From the NCBI RefSeq assembly GCF_001545155.1, contig NZ_CP014226.1:4042-20129 (forward strand): a DNA stretch of 16,088 bases. The letters run 5' to 3'. Under the pieces are notes generated by a model. That model saw only the letters and a program-made list of their open reading frames with translations, did no database searches and was not told the DNA's origin. Of the stretch, positions 9,979 to 16,088 are shown piece after piece (within the stretch, counting starts at the first letter, position 1; each line of letters starts with the position of its first letter). The translations under genes and the position numbers were made by a program. This DNA comes from Halomonas chromatireducens (GTDB taxonomy: Bacteria > Pseudomonadota > Gammaproteobacteria > Pseudomonadales > Halomonadaceae).

Positions 9979-10982
9979 CAGATCACCTTACCCTTGAAGA
10001 TGCCGGTGGGGCGCCATACCAGAATGGCCACCAGGATGAAGAAGGGCACCACGATCTTGTATTCGGTGCCGACGAAGGCGAGGTTGCGGGGAATCTCGAT
10101 CCATTCGGGGAAAAGGTGGGCGATGGGGCGCAGCATGACCGACCAGTTGAACACGGCCAGGGTCTCGGCGAAGCCGACCACGAAGCCGCCGGCGATGGCC
10201 CCGTAGGGGTGCCCCACGCCGCCGACGATGGCTGCGGCGAAGATCGGCAGCAGCAGGAAGAAGCTGAGGTCGGGCTTGAAGGTCACGTCCAGCGACAGCA
10301 GGGTGCCGGCTATGGCCGCCAGGCCCCCGGCGATCACCCAGGTGACTGCGACGATGGTGTTGGTGTTGATCCCCGATGCCCGGGCCAGGTCCGGGTTGTC
10401 GGACATGGCTCGCATGGCCTTGCCCAGCCGTGAGCGGTTGAGGAATATGTGCAGTCCCACGACTGAGGCGATGGTGAGGATAAAGAGGATGATCTGCGGC
10501 TCGGTGACGATGATCGGCCGCGTCGCCAGTTCGAAGGGCAGCTCCAGCCGGTAGATCTCCTTGCGTTCGGCGATATAGAGGCTCTGGGCGCTGGTGCCGG
10601 CGAACAGGCGGATCAGCCCCTGCAGCATCAGGGTCACGCCCAGCGAGCCGATGACCAGCACGATGGGCTTGACACCGTGGGCACGCAGCGGCTTGTAGAA
10701 CGCCTTGTCGATGCCTACGGCCAGCAGTGCGGTGAGCGCCATGGCCAGCGGCAGCATGACCACCGCGGTGGGCAGGCCGACCACGGCGCCGGCCCCCGGG
10801 AAAGCCATGGTCAGCAGCAACACCATGAAGGCACCGAAGGTCATCATGTCGGCGTGGGCGAAGTGGGCGAAGCGCATGATGCTGAACACCAGCGTCACGC
10901 CGATGGCCCCGATGGCGTAGATCGAGCCGGTCACGCTGCCGGCGATCACCACGTTGTTGATGAAGAAAACCAGTTCATTCAC
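9978..10982 (-). CDS. livH: branched-chain amino acid-type ABC transporter permease, LivH-like
   Basis: A 334-residue inner-membrane permease of the LivH group. The N-terminal block is VVIAGSVTGSIYAIGAIGVT, followed by FSIMRFAHFAHADMMTFGA, which is typical of LivH. The EAA-like coupling loop is GKAMRAMSDNPDLARASGIN, and the C-terminal block GGVGHPYGAIAGGFVVGFAE is also conserved. I place the start at GTG 10982 with GGAG upstream, because the family begins just before the first membrane segment. The longer in-frame extension to 11120 lies over the end of the livF-like gene and is not protein-like. A two-codon frame ATG-ACG-TGA overlaps this GTG, which may affect initiation. The gene is 25 bp downstream of the livF-like gene and overlaps livM by one base. 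Confidence 0.9.
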   Translation of the reverse strand: MNELVFFINNVVIAGSVTGSIYAIGAIGVTLVFSIMRFAHFAHADMMTFGAFMVLLLTMAFPGAGAVVGLPTAVVMLPLAMALTALLAVGIDKAFYKPLRAHGVKPIVLVIGSLGVTLMLQGLIRLFAGTSAQSLYIAERKEIYRLELPFELATRPIIVTEPQIILFILTIASVVGLHIFLNRSRLGKAMRAMSDNPDLARASGINTNTIVAVTWVIAGGLAAIAGTLLSLDVTFKPDLSFFLLLPIFAAAIVGGVGHPYGAIAGGFVVGFAETLAVFNWSVMLRPIAHLFPEWIEIPRNLAFVGTEYKIVVPFFILVAILVWRPTGIFKGKVI

Positions 10983-11007
10983 GTCATTGTTCTCCAGGTA
11001 CTGGCTT

Positions 11008-11715
11008 CTAGCCGCCGAGGAAGCTCTTGGCGACATCCGGGTCGGCCAGCAGCGCTGCGCCGGTATCGGTGAAACGGTTCTGGCCGGCGGCCAGAACGAA
11101 ACCCTTGTCGGCGATGGCAAGCGCCTGCTTGGCGTTCTGCTCCACCATCAGAATGCCGACGCCTGCGGCGTTGATCTCCTTCACCCGCTCGAAGATTTCG
11201 TTCATGTAGAGCGGGGAGAGGCCGGCGGTGGGTTCGTCGAGCAGCAGGACGTCGGGTTCTGCCATCAGCGCCCGGCCCATGGCCACCATCTGGCGCTGGC
11301 CGCCGGAGAGTTCGCCCGCGGGCTGGTGGCGTTTCTCGTGAAGAGGCGGGAAGAAGCCATAGACCTTGTCGAGCATGCGCTTGACGTTATTCGGCTTCAG
11401 GAAGGCCCCCATCTCCAGGTTTTCCTTCACCGTGAGACTAGGGAAGACATTCTTCTCCTGGGGAATGAATCCCATGCCCTTCTGGACCAGCTTGTTGGGC
11501 GGCAGGTTATGGATCGGCTCGCCGCGCAGCAGGATCTCGCCCTGGTTGACGGTGAGCAGGCCGAATATGGCCTTGAGCATGGTCGATTTGCCGGCGCCGT
11601 TGGGGCCGACGATTACACCGATCTCGTCGGCTTCGATGGTCATGTTCACCCCGTTGAGGATGTTCATGCCGCCGTAGCCGCCATGCACGTCGCGTGCTTC
11701 GAGTAGTGGCATCAT
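11008..11715 (-). CDS. livF: branched-chain amino acid-type ABC transporter ATP-binding protein, LivF-like
   Basis: A 235-residue ABC ATPase of normal LivF length. Walker A is GPNGAGKST (37-45), the Q-loop glutamine is in FIPQEKNVF (Q86), the signature is LSGGQ (136-140) and Walker B is VLLLDEPT (156-163). As in other LivF proteins the switch position reads MVEQN, with glutamine where most ABC proteins have histidine. Hydrolysis would therefore depend mainly on the LivG-like partner's site. Two ATG codons lie in tandem at 11715 and 11712; either could be used and the ribosome site AGAGAA is weak. The protein acts at the cytoplasmic face of the LivH/LivM-like pair. It follows the livG-like gene after 132 bp and precedes livH by 25 bp. 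Confidence 0.92.
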   Translation of the reverse strand: MMPLLEARDVHGGYGGMNILNGVNMTIEADEIGVIVGPNGAGKSTMLKAIFGLLTVNQGEILLRGEPIHNLPPNKLVQKGMGFIPQEKNVFPSLTVKENLEMGAFLKPNNVKRMLDKVYGFFPPLHEKRHQPAGELSGGQRQMVAMGRALMAEPDVLLLDEPTAGLSPLYMNEIFERVKEINAAGVGILMVEQNAKQALAIADKGFVLAAGQNRFTDTGAALLADPDVAKSFLGG

Positions 11716-11790
11716 GGATTCTCTGCGCTAGTCGTAACTGTTCTTCTTGCAACCCAGATTCTTGTAAACCAAGCGGGTCGACCGTGGCTC

Positions 11791-11870
11791 AGGCGCCGCG
11801 ACGCCTCTCAGGCGACGTTGGAAACCCTCAGGCCACGTTTGAACCCCTCAGGCTACGTTGGAACCAAAGT
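11791..11870. repeat. 20-bp tandem repeat overlapping the 3' end of the livG-like gene
   Basis: Three 20-bp units lie end to end: 11811-11830, 11831-11850 and 11851-11870. The first two have the pattern GGCNACGTTNGAANCCCTCA; the third begins the same way but ends AAAGT. A fourth, decayed unit (11791-11810) shares the GGC start and CTCA end. On the minus strand the rightmost unit encodes the last residues and stop codon of the livG-like protein, so the gene's end has been copied downstream two or three times. The period is not a multiple of three, and every copy lies at or beyond the stop codon. Confidence 0.8.
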
Positions 11871-12618
11871 AGGCCTCGATCACCTGCGGGTTGTTCTGGA
11901 TTTCCTGGATCGTGCCTTCGACCATGACGCTGCCCTGGGCCAGCACGATCACCGGATCGCACAGCCGGGCGATCATGTCCATGTCATGCTCGATGACCAG
12001 GAAGGTGTAGCCCATCTCGCGGTTGAGCCGCTCGATGTTGCTGACCAGATCGCCCAGCAGGGTGCGGTTTACCCCGGCGGCGATCTCATCGAGCAGCACC
12101 ACACGGGCGTCGGTCATCATGGTGCGGCCAAGCTCGAGGAGTTTCTTCTGGCCGCCGGAGAGGTTGCCGGCCAGCTCGTTGCGCACGTGGTGCAGGCCGA
12201 CGAAGTCGATCACTTCCAGGGCGCGGCGGCGTACCTCGTTCTCCTGGCTGCGTACCATGCCCGGTTTCAGCCAGGCGCTGAAGAGGCTCTCGCCTGCCTG
12301 CTTCGGTGGCACCATCATCAGGTTCTCCAGCGCGGTCATCTGGGAGAACTCATGGGCGATCTGGAAGGTGCGCAGCAGCCCCTTGTGGAACAGCTCGTTG
12401 GCGGGACGATTGGTGATGTCCTCGCCGTCGAGCATGACCTGGCCACTGTCCAGCGGCAGGGCGCCGGCAATGATATTGAACAGGGTGGACTTGCCGGCGC
12501 CGTTGGGGCCGATCAGTCCGGTGATGGAGCCTGCCTCCACCTGGATGGAGCAGTCGTTGATGACCTTCAGGCCTCCAAAGGCCTTGTTGACGTGTCTGAC
12601 GTCGATAATGGCTGGCAT
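11848..12618 (-). CDS. livG: branched-chain amino acid-type ABC transporter ATP-binding protein, LivG-like
   Basis: A 256-residue ABC ATPase, the usual length for LivG. Walker A is GPNGAGKST (37-45), the Q-loop is LRTFQIAHEF (Q86), the signature is LSGGQ (153-157), Walker B is VVLLDE (173-178), and the switch histidine is in VIEHD (H211). All catalytic residues are present. The residue after the Walker B glutamate is isoleucine (DEIAAGVN) instead of the common proline (DEPAAGLN), a mark of a divergent subgroup rather than a defect. It pairs with the LivF-like protein to power import. ATG 12618 is preceded by a modest GGAA. It lies 138 bp after the symporter gene on the same strand, and its 3' end overlaps a 20-bp tandem repeat. 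Confidence 0.92.
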   Translation of the reverse strand: MPAIIDVRHVNKAFGGLKVINDCSIQVEAGSITGLIGPNGAGKSTLFNIIAGALPLDSGQVMLDGEDITNRPANELFHKGLLRTFQIAHEFSQMTALENLMMVPPKQAGESLFSAWLKPGMVRSQENEVRRRALEVIDFVGLHHVRNELAGNLSGGQKKLLELGRTMMTDARVVLLDEIAAGVNRTLLGDLVSNIERLNREMGYTFLVIEHDMDMIARLCDPVIVLAQGSVMVEGTIQEIQNNPQVIEAYFGSNVA

Positions 12619-12726
12619 GTTGGTTCCGCCCAGTGTCTTTCCGGAGTCCGATGGCTCCCGGAGTCTTGTTATGGCGCCCCGCAGTGCCCGACGGCACCTT
12701 TTCGCGGTGACACTCTGGATTGTGAG

Positions 12727-12748
12727 GCCGCCGCACCTGGGCGGCGGC
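12727..12748 (-). other. GC-rich hairpin after the symporter gene
   Basis: Just after the symporter stop codon, read on the minus strand, GCCGCCG and CGGCGGC form a 7-bp stem with an 8-nt loop. It lacks a T-run, so it is not a standard terminator. It may stabilise the 3' end or reduce read-through into the livG-like gene. This would fit a drop in expression between the symporter and the ABC genes. Confidence 0.45.
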
Positions 12749-12756
12749 TGCCTGCG

Positions 12757-14202
12757 TTACAGCTCCTGGCTGTTGTCCACCAGGAAGGTACGGCCGGCAG
12801 CAAAGGCGCCGACGATCACCAGCGCACCCACGGTGGGTATCAGGTAACCCTCGATTTGCGGAATGCTCCGCAGGAAGACGAAGGCCACCGCTGCCGGTGC
12901 CACGAAGCGCACCAGGAAGCGCCAGATGGTGAACCAGGTCTCGCTGGTACGCATCTCCTTCATGACCTCGGAGTGGGTCAGCGCCCAGCCGGCGAACAGC
13001 GCGATCAGCAGCCCGCCCAGCGGCATGAAGATATTGGTCAGCAGTTCGATGAAGTCGAAGGCGTTGCGGCCGAACAGGGCATGGAAGATAGTGCCTTCGG
13101 CCCAGATGTTGAAACTCACCACCGTCAGCAGACCCATGGCCCAGCTTGCCGTCACCATGCCGAAGACAGCCTGGGGGCGGGTCAGGTCGAAGCGTTCCAC
13201 CAGGAAGGCGGCCACCGGCTCGATCAGCGAGATCGAGGAGCTGATGGCCGCACCCAGCACCAGGATGAAGAAGACCCCGCCCACCAGGGCGCCGAAGGGC
13301 ATCTCGGCGAAGGCCAGCGGCAGGGACACGAACATCAGGCCGGGTCCGGCGGCGGCATCGAGGCCGGCGCCGAACACCAGCGAGAATATGGCAAGGCCTG
13401 CGATCATGGCCACGGCGGTATCGACGAAGGCGATGGCGAAGGCGGTACGGGTCAGCGAGACCTCGCTGGACATGTAGGCGCCATAGGCCATGATCGCCCC
13501 CATGCCGAGGCTCAAGGTGAAGAACGACTGGCCCATCGCCTGTAGCCAGCCTTCGAGGCTCAAGGCGCCGATATCGAAGGTGAACAGGAAGCCGAGTGCT
13601 GCACCGAAGTCGCCATTGGCGATGCCGTAGCCAAGTACCACCAGCAGGATGACGAACAGCGAGGGCATCAGGATGCGCAGGCTGTTCTCGAGCCCCTTGT
13701 GGATACCCAGGCCGACGATCAGCCCCGAGGCGATGATGAACAGGGTGTGGTAGAGGGTGAGCAGTGCCGGGGCGGCCAGCAGGCTGTCGAAGCTCGCTCC
13801 GATGGTGGCGGCGTCGGCGCCGGCCAGGCTGCCGGTGAGCATCAGCCCGGTATAGTGGATCGCCCAGCCGGCGATGACCGAATAGAAGCTCAGTATCAGG
13901 AAGGCCGAGGCCGCCCCCAGCCAGCCGATGGACTCCCAGGCGCGGGAGGTATTGTGCGTTCTGGTCAGGTGACGCATGCCCATGATGGGGCTGCGTCGGC
14001 TGGCCCTGCCGAGCATGGTCTCGCCGATCAGGATAGGAATGCCAACGGCGAAAATGGTCAGTGCATAAACGAGGATGAAAGCACCGCCCCCGTTTTCGCC
14101 GGTAAGGTAGGGGAAGCGCCATAGATTGCCGAGCCCTACTGCCGAGCCGACTGCGGCAAGCAGGAAGGTGCCCTTGTGTGTCCAGACGTTATGCGTGCTC
14201 AT
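12757..14202 (-). CDS. sodium-dependent transporter of the NSS family
   Basis: A 481-residue inner-membrane symporter of the neurotransmitter:sodium symporter family (LeuT, TnaT and MhsT relatives), with about eleven to twelve hydrophobic segments. The first segment has the family signature AAVGSAVGLGNLWRFPYL then TGENGGGAF (residues 16-42), which forms the sodium and substrate sites in LeuT. Bacterial members import amino acids with Na+; which one is not predictable here. ATG 14202 gives the normal N terminus just before the signature. An in-frame TTG at 14226 would add eight residues and has no better support. It is the first gene of the minus-strand set containing the ABC transporter genes, 138 bp ahead of the livG-like gene. 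Sodium-driven uptake suits a salt-loving bacterium. Confidence 0.92.
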   Translation of the reverse strand: MSTHNVWTHKGTFLLAAVGSAVGLGNLWRFPYLTGENGGGAFILVYALTIFAVGIPILIGETMLGRASRRSPIMGMRHLTRTHNTSRAWESIGWLGAASAFLILSFYSVIAGWAIHYTGLMLTGSLAGADAATIGASFDSLLAAPALLTLYHTLFIIASGLIVGLGIHKGLENSLRILMPSLFVILLVVLGYGIANGDFGAALGFLFTFDIGALSLEGWLQAMGQSFFTLSLGMGAIMAYGAYMSSEVSLTRTAFAIAFVDTAVAMIAGLAIFSLVFGAGLDAAAGPGLMFVSLPLAFAEMPFGALVGGVFFILVLGAAISSSISLIEPVAAFLVERFDLTRPQAVFGMVTASWAMGLLTVVSFNIWAEGTIFHALFGRNAFDFIELLTNIFMPLGGLLIALFAGWALTHSEVMKEMRTSETWFTIWRFLVRFVAPAAVAFVFLRSIPQIEGYLIPTVGALVIVGAFAAGRTFLVDNSQEL

Positions 14203-14377
14203 TGTGGTTCCGCAGGGTCGGGTCAAGGCCTTGTGGGCCGTCTATGGGTTGCCGTCGGTCATCGCACCGGTAGGTGGGAGCCTGGCGGCGCGTACACTTT
14301 GCGACAGAAACCGGCGCCTTGGCCAGTGGCAAAGCGTTAAGGTTGCGTTGGGGGCGGCTGATGACGGGGGCCAGCGT

Positions 14378-14707
14378 TCATGTGTGGTCCTCGTCACCTT
14401 CATCCTCGTCGCCCCCGGTGGGCTCGAAGGCTCGGCTGGCATCCGGTAGCCGCACGATATCGCCCTGGGCCAGCTTGCCGGCCAGCTTACGCCGTTCGCC
14501 GCTGGCGGGGTTGATCAGTGCCACCACCTCGCCGATGCTGGTACCGTCGACATAGGCGTCGACCCGGATACGCACTACCAGCCCCTGATAGCGGGCCGAG
14601 AGGATGTCGCCCGGCCCGGGGTCGGAGTAACCGATGGGGTTCTTTTCGTAGTGGCGCATGACGCTGGCGGCACCGGGGTCGTCCCATTCCACGTGTCTGT
14701 GCATCAT
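14378..14707 (-). CDS. unrecognised small acidic protein
   Basis: A 109-residue soluble protein that I cannot assign. A strong ribosome site GAGGAG stands just before two tandem ATG codons (14707 and 14704). The second has better spacing and would give 108 residues. The middle, GDILSARYQGLVVRIRVDAYVDG followed by GEVVALINPASGE and GDIVRLPDASRAFEP, alternates hydrophobic and polar residues. It looks like a small beta-barrel (SH3/OB-like), which is my inference. The C terminus is very acidic (GGDEDEGDEDHT), as in halophile proteins. There is no signal peptide or membrane segment. It precedes the symporter gene on the same strand by 175 bp and diverges from the RpiR-family regulator across 250 bp. 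Confidence 0.7.
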   Translation of the reverse strand: MMHRHVEWDDPGAASVMRHYEKNPIGYSDPGPGDILSARYQGLVVRIRVDAYVDGTSIGEVVALINPASGERRKLAGKLAQGDIVRLPDASRAFEPTGGDEDEGDEDHT

Positions 14708-14745
14708 TAGCTCCTCTTGTACCGTCCGTTTAACCGATTGCCCTG

Positions 14746-14790
14746 GCAGAAGGCTATTGCTCTAGCAGAAGGGTAGACGCCTGCAGAGGG
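14746..14790 (+). repeat. three GCAGARGG direct repeats in the divergent promoter region
   Basis: GCAGAAGG at 14746 and 14765 and GCAGAGGG at 14783 recur at 19- and 18-bp steps, between the small acidic gene and the regulator gene. The spacing is less than two helical turns. It may be an operator for the divergent genes or chance. Confidence 0.35.
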
Positions 14791-14919
14791 GGGAAGACAG
14801 CATTGTGTTCCACCAATGGCTGGCGGACGTGTTTCGCTTGGTTCTCCACCTGCTCGCCGAGAGTCGCTATGATGCCATAACACTCGTTTCAAAGTGCCTT
14901 GTACCAGGGAGATACAGAC

Positions 14920-14961
14920 ATGACGACTGTAATCAAAGCCGCTTGCCTGGTGAGAACATGA
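14920..14961 (+). CDS. possible 13-codon upstream ORF overlapping the regulator start
   Basis: An ATG at 14920, with GGGAGA 7 nt before it, opens MTTVIKAACLVRT and stops at a TGA that overlaps the regulator's start codon (ATGA at 14958-14961). The arrangement is that of a leader ORF translationally coupled to the next gene. The short peptide has no run of one amino acid that would suggest classical attenuation. It could equally be chance; conservation was not tested. Confidence 0.35.
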   Translation: MTTVIKAACLVRT

Positions 14962-15809
14962 GTTCGGTGCAAAAGCCTTCCTTTGTAACCCGTGTCAAGG
15001 CGGCGCTGCCGTTACTTCATCCCACCGAGCGAAGACTTGCCGAGTTCATTCTGAATTTCCCGGGGGAGCTGGCCAGCTACACCGCCACAGAACTGGCAGG
15101 CCTTGCCGGCGTCTCTAACGCTACCGTGACACGTTTCATCAAGAAGCTGGGCTACCGCTCTTATGAAGAGGCGCGTCAGCACGTGCGCGATAATCGCGAG
15201 GAGGGCGCGGCGCTGCTGCGTGTGGAAGGGCGTGAAGAGGCTGAGGGCGATAATCTGCTGCATCGGCATATTCACCAGGCGGTCAAGAACCTCGACCACG
15301 CCAGCCAGCACCTCTCTCAGGCGGTGCTTGATGAGGTGGCAGAAGCCATGCTCACGGCCCGAAGGGTGTGGGTGATCGGCTTCCGCAGCAGCCATCCATT
15401 CGCTGAGTATCTCAATTGGCAGATCCTGCAGGTGATCGAGAGTACCTCGCTGCTGCCACGGGCGGGGGAAACACTGGCCGAGAACCTGATCAGTATTGCT
15501 GCCGACGACTGCGTGATCCTGTTCGGTCTCAAGCGTCGCACGGCGGATCTGGAGGCGGTGCTTGGGCAGGTCGAGCGCAGTGGCGCCAAGGTGCTATACA
15601 TCACCGACGAGAGCGCCCCCAGCAACGAGCGGGTCCGCTGGCATGCGGTGTGCCGCACAGCGGCGCCGGGTCCGTTATTCAACCATGTGGCGGTACTATC
15701 GCTGTGCCATTTTCTGGCCACGCGGGTGATCGAGCTCTCCGGCGCCGAGGGGCGTCGCCGACTGACCGGCATTGAGGCGATTCACGAAGCGCTTGATGAG
15801 TTGCAGTGA
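14958..15809 (+). CDS. MurR/RpiR-family transcriptional regulator
   Basis: A 283-residue cytoplasmic DNA-binding regulator with the two standard domains. An N-terminal RpiR helix-turn-helix domain covers about residues 5-80; its recognition part is TATELAGLAGVSNATVTRFI (43-61), followed by KKLGYRSYEEAR. A C-terminal SIS sugar-phosphate-binding fold covers about 125-255, with VWVIGFRSSHPFAEYL and VILFGLKRRTADLEAVLGQVERSGAKVLYITDE. In this family a phosphorylated sugar or other small effector bound by the SIS domain changes DNA binding. ATG 14958 follows GGTGAG; an in-frame extension to 14805 is not family-like. A possible -10 TATGAT lies at 14868-14873 without a good -35. Likely targets are the exported-protein gene downstream, the divergent small gene or the transporter set; all are inferences. 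Confidence 0.9.
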   Translation: MSSVQKPSFVTRVKAALPLLHPTERRLAEFILNFPGELASYTATELAGLAGVSNATVTRFIKKLGYRSYEEARQHVRDNREEGAALLRVEGREEAEGDNLLHRHIHQAVKNLDHASQHLSQAVLDEVAEAMLTARRVWVIGFRSSHPFAEYLNWQILQVIESTSLLPRAGETLAENLISIAADDCVILFGLKRRTADLEAVLGQVERSGAKVLYITDESAPSNERVRWHAVCRTAAPGPLFNHVAVLSLCHFLATRVIELSGAEGRRRLTGIEAIHEALDELQ

Positions 15810-15930
15810 TCGCTTGTGGTGCAAGGTGGGTAGATAGTGCTCGCGAGGTGTGCAATTTTTTCCCCTTGTCGATCGACACTCTGGCATAGCGCAGGTGATT
15901 TTTCTTCGCTATGTCATTGCCGACCAACCT

Positions 15931-15973
15931 GAAAAAATATTTTCTTTCGTAAATGGCATGAAAATTGGATTTC
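15931..15973. promoter_or_regulatory. two GAAA-N6-TTTC motifs, candidate operators
   Basis: GAAA-AAATAT-TTTC (15931-15944) and GAAA-ATTGGA-TTTC (15960-15973) are 14-bp dyads 29 bp apart in the AT-rich space between the regulator and the exported-protein gene. A symmetrical paired site here fits binding by a dimeric or tetrameric repressor such as the RpiR-family protein encoded just upstream. The link is inference. AT-rich DNA yields such dyads by chance fairly often. Confidence 0.4.
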
Positions 15974-16019
15974 TTTTGGTGTCCGTCTGTTCCATTTGAC
16001 ACCCATAGAGGTCTTTATC

Positions 16020-16088
16020 ATGCACCCTGACCCACGCACTCCCCGCTTCAACTTGAAGCTGCTGGTTGCTGCCACCTCACTGGCGGCG
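16020..16088 (+). CDS. 5' end of an exported protein, cut by the window edge
   Basis: ATG 16020, with AGAGGT 7 nt before it, opens 23 codons that run off the end of the window. The visible part has charged and polar residues (MHPDPRTPRFNLK), then the start of a hydrophobic core LLVAATSLAA. This is a typical Sec signal peptide, so the protein is probably periplasmic or outer-membrane. Its position 210 bp after an RpiR-family regulator on the same strand suggests a regulated transport or catabolic gene, perhaps a solute-binding protein, but the family cannot be identified from this fragment. Confidence 0.7.
   Translation, partial: MHPDPRTPRFNLKLLVAATSLAA

Noticed and set aside
11818..13545. 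575-aa plus-strand frame rich in H, Q, G and D
   Set aside because: It runs antisense across the livG-like and NSS genes, both full-length and with all motifs; its composition is typical of an antisense shadow.

Overview
The window looks like a piece of a gammaproteobacterial chromosome, most likely Halomonas or a close relative (Halomonadaceae). This rests on the 23S rRNA sequence, the high-GC coding style, and the mix of genes (HAAT-type and NSS amino acid transporters, DUF4202, a Fur site). The genus is an inference from memory, not from a search.

Layout. Positions 1-126 are the end of the 16S-23S spacer, including a boxA antitermination element. Positions 127 to about 2909 are a 23S rRNA gene that stops about 110 nt before its normal 3' end. 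It is joined directly to the first 21 codons of a minus-strand gene for a secreted protein; no 5S rRNA follows. This junction is either a real rearrangement or an assembly chimera. Next comes an aldo/keto reductase (minus strand). An 860-bp gene-free stretch follows, carrying REP-like repeats in both orientations. A DUF4202 gene (plus) lies downstream. A textbook Fur box then sits over the promoter of an unrecognised 85-aa protein (plus). That gene converges on a C45-family (penicillin acyltransferase-like) Ntn hydrolase (minus).

The second half is mainly transport. A periplasmic branched-chain amino acid-type binding protein (plus, 7394-8599) converges, across a strong bidirectional terminator, on a minus-strand set read in the order NSS-family Na+ symporter, livG-like ATPase, livF-like ATPase, livH-like permease, livM-like permease. 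Together the binding protein, two permeases and two ATPases make one complete HAAT-family ABC importer; the symporter is a second, Na+-driven uptake route in the same gene set. The true substrate cannot be read from sequence. Upstream are a small unrecognised protein (minus) and, divergently, a MurR/RpiR-family regulator (plus) with a short overlapping upstream ORF. The window ends in the first 23 codons of an exported protein, whose upstream region carries two GAAA-N6-TTTC motifs.

The most unusual points are the broken 23S/secreted-gene junction, the Fur-controlled orphan small gene, the REP-like array, and the 20-bp tandem repeats built from the end of livG. I did not find a clearly new multi-gene defence or mobile system here.
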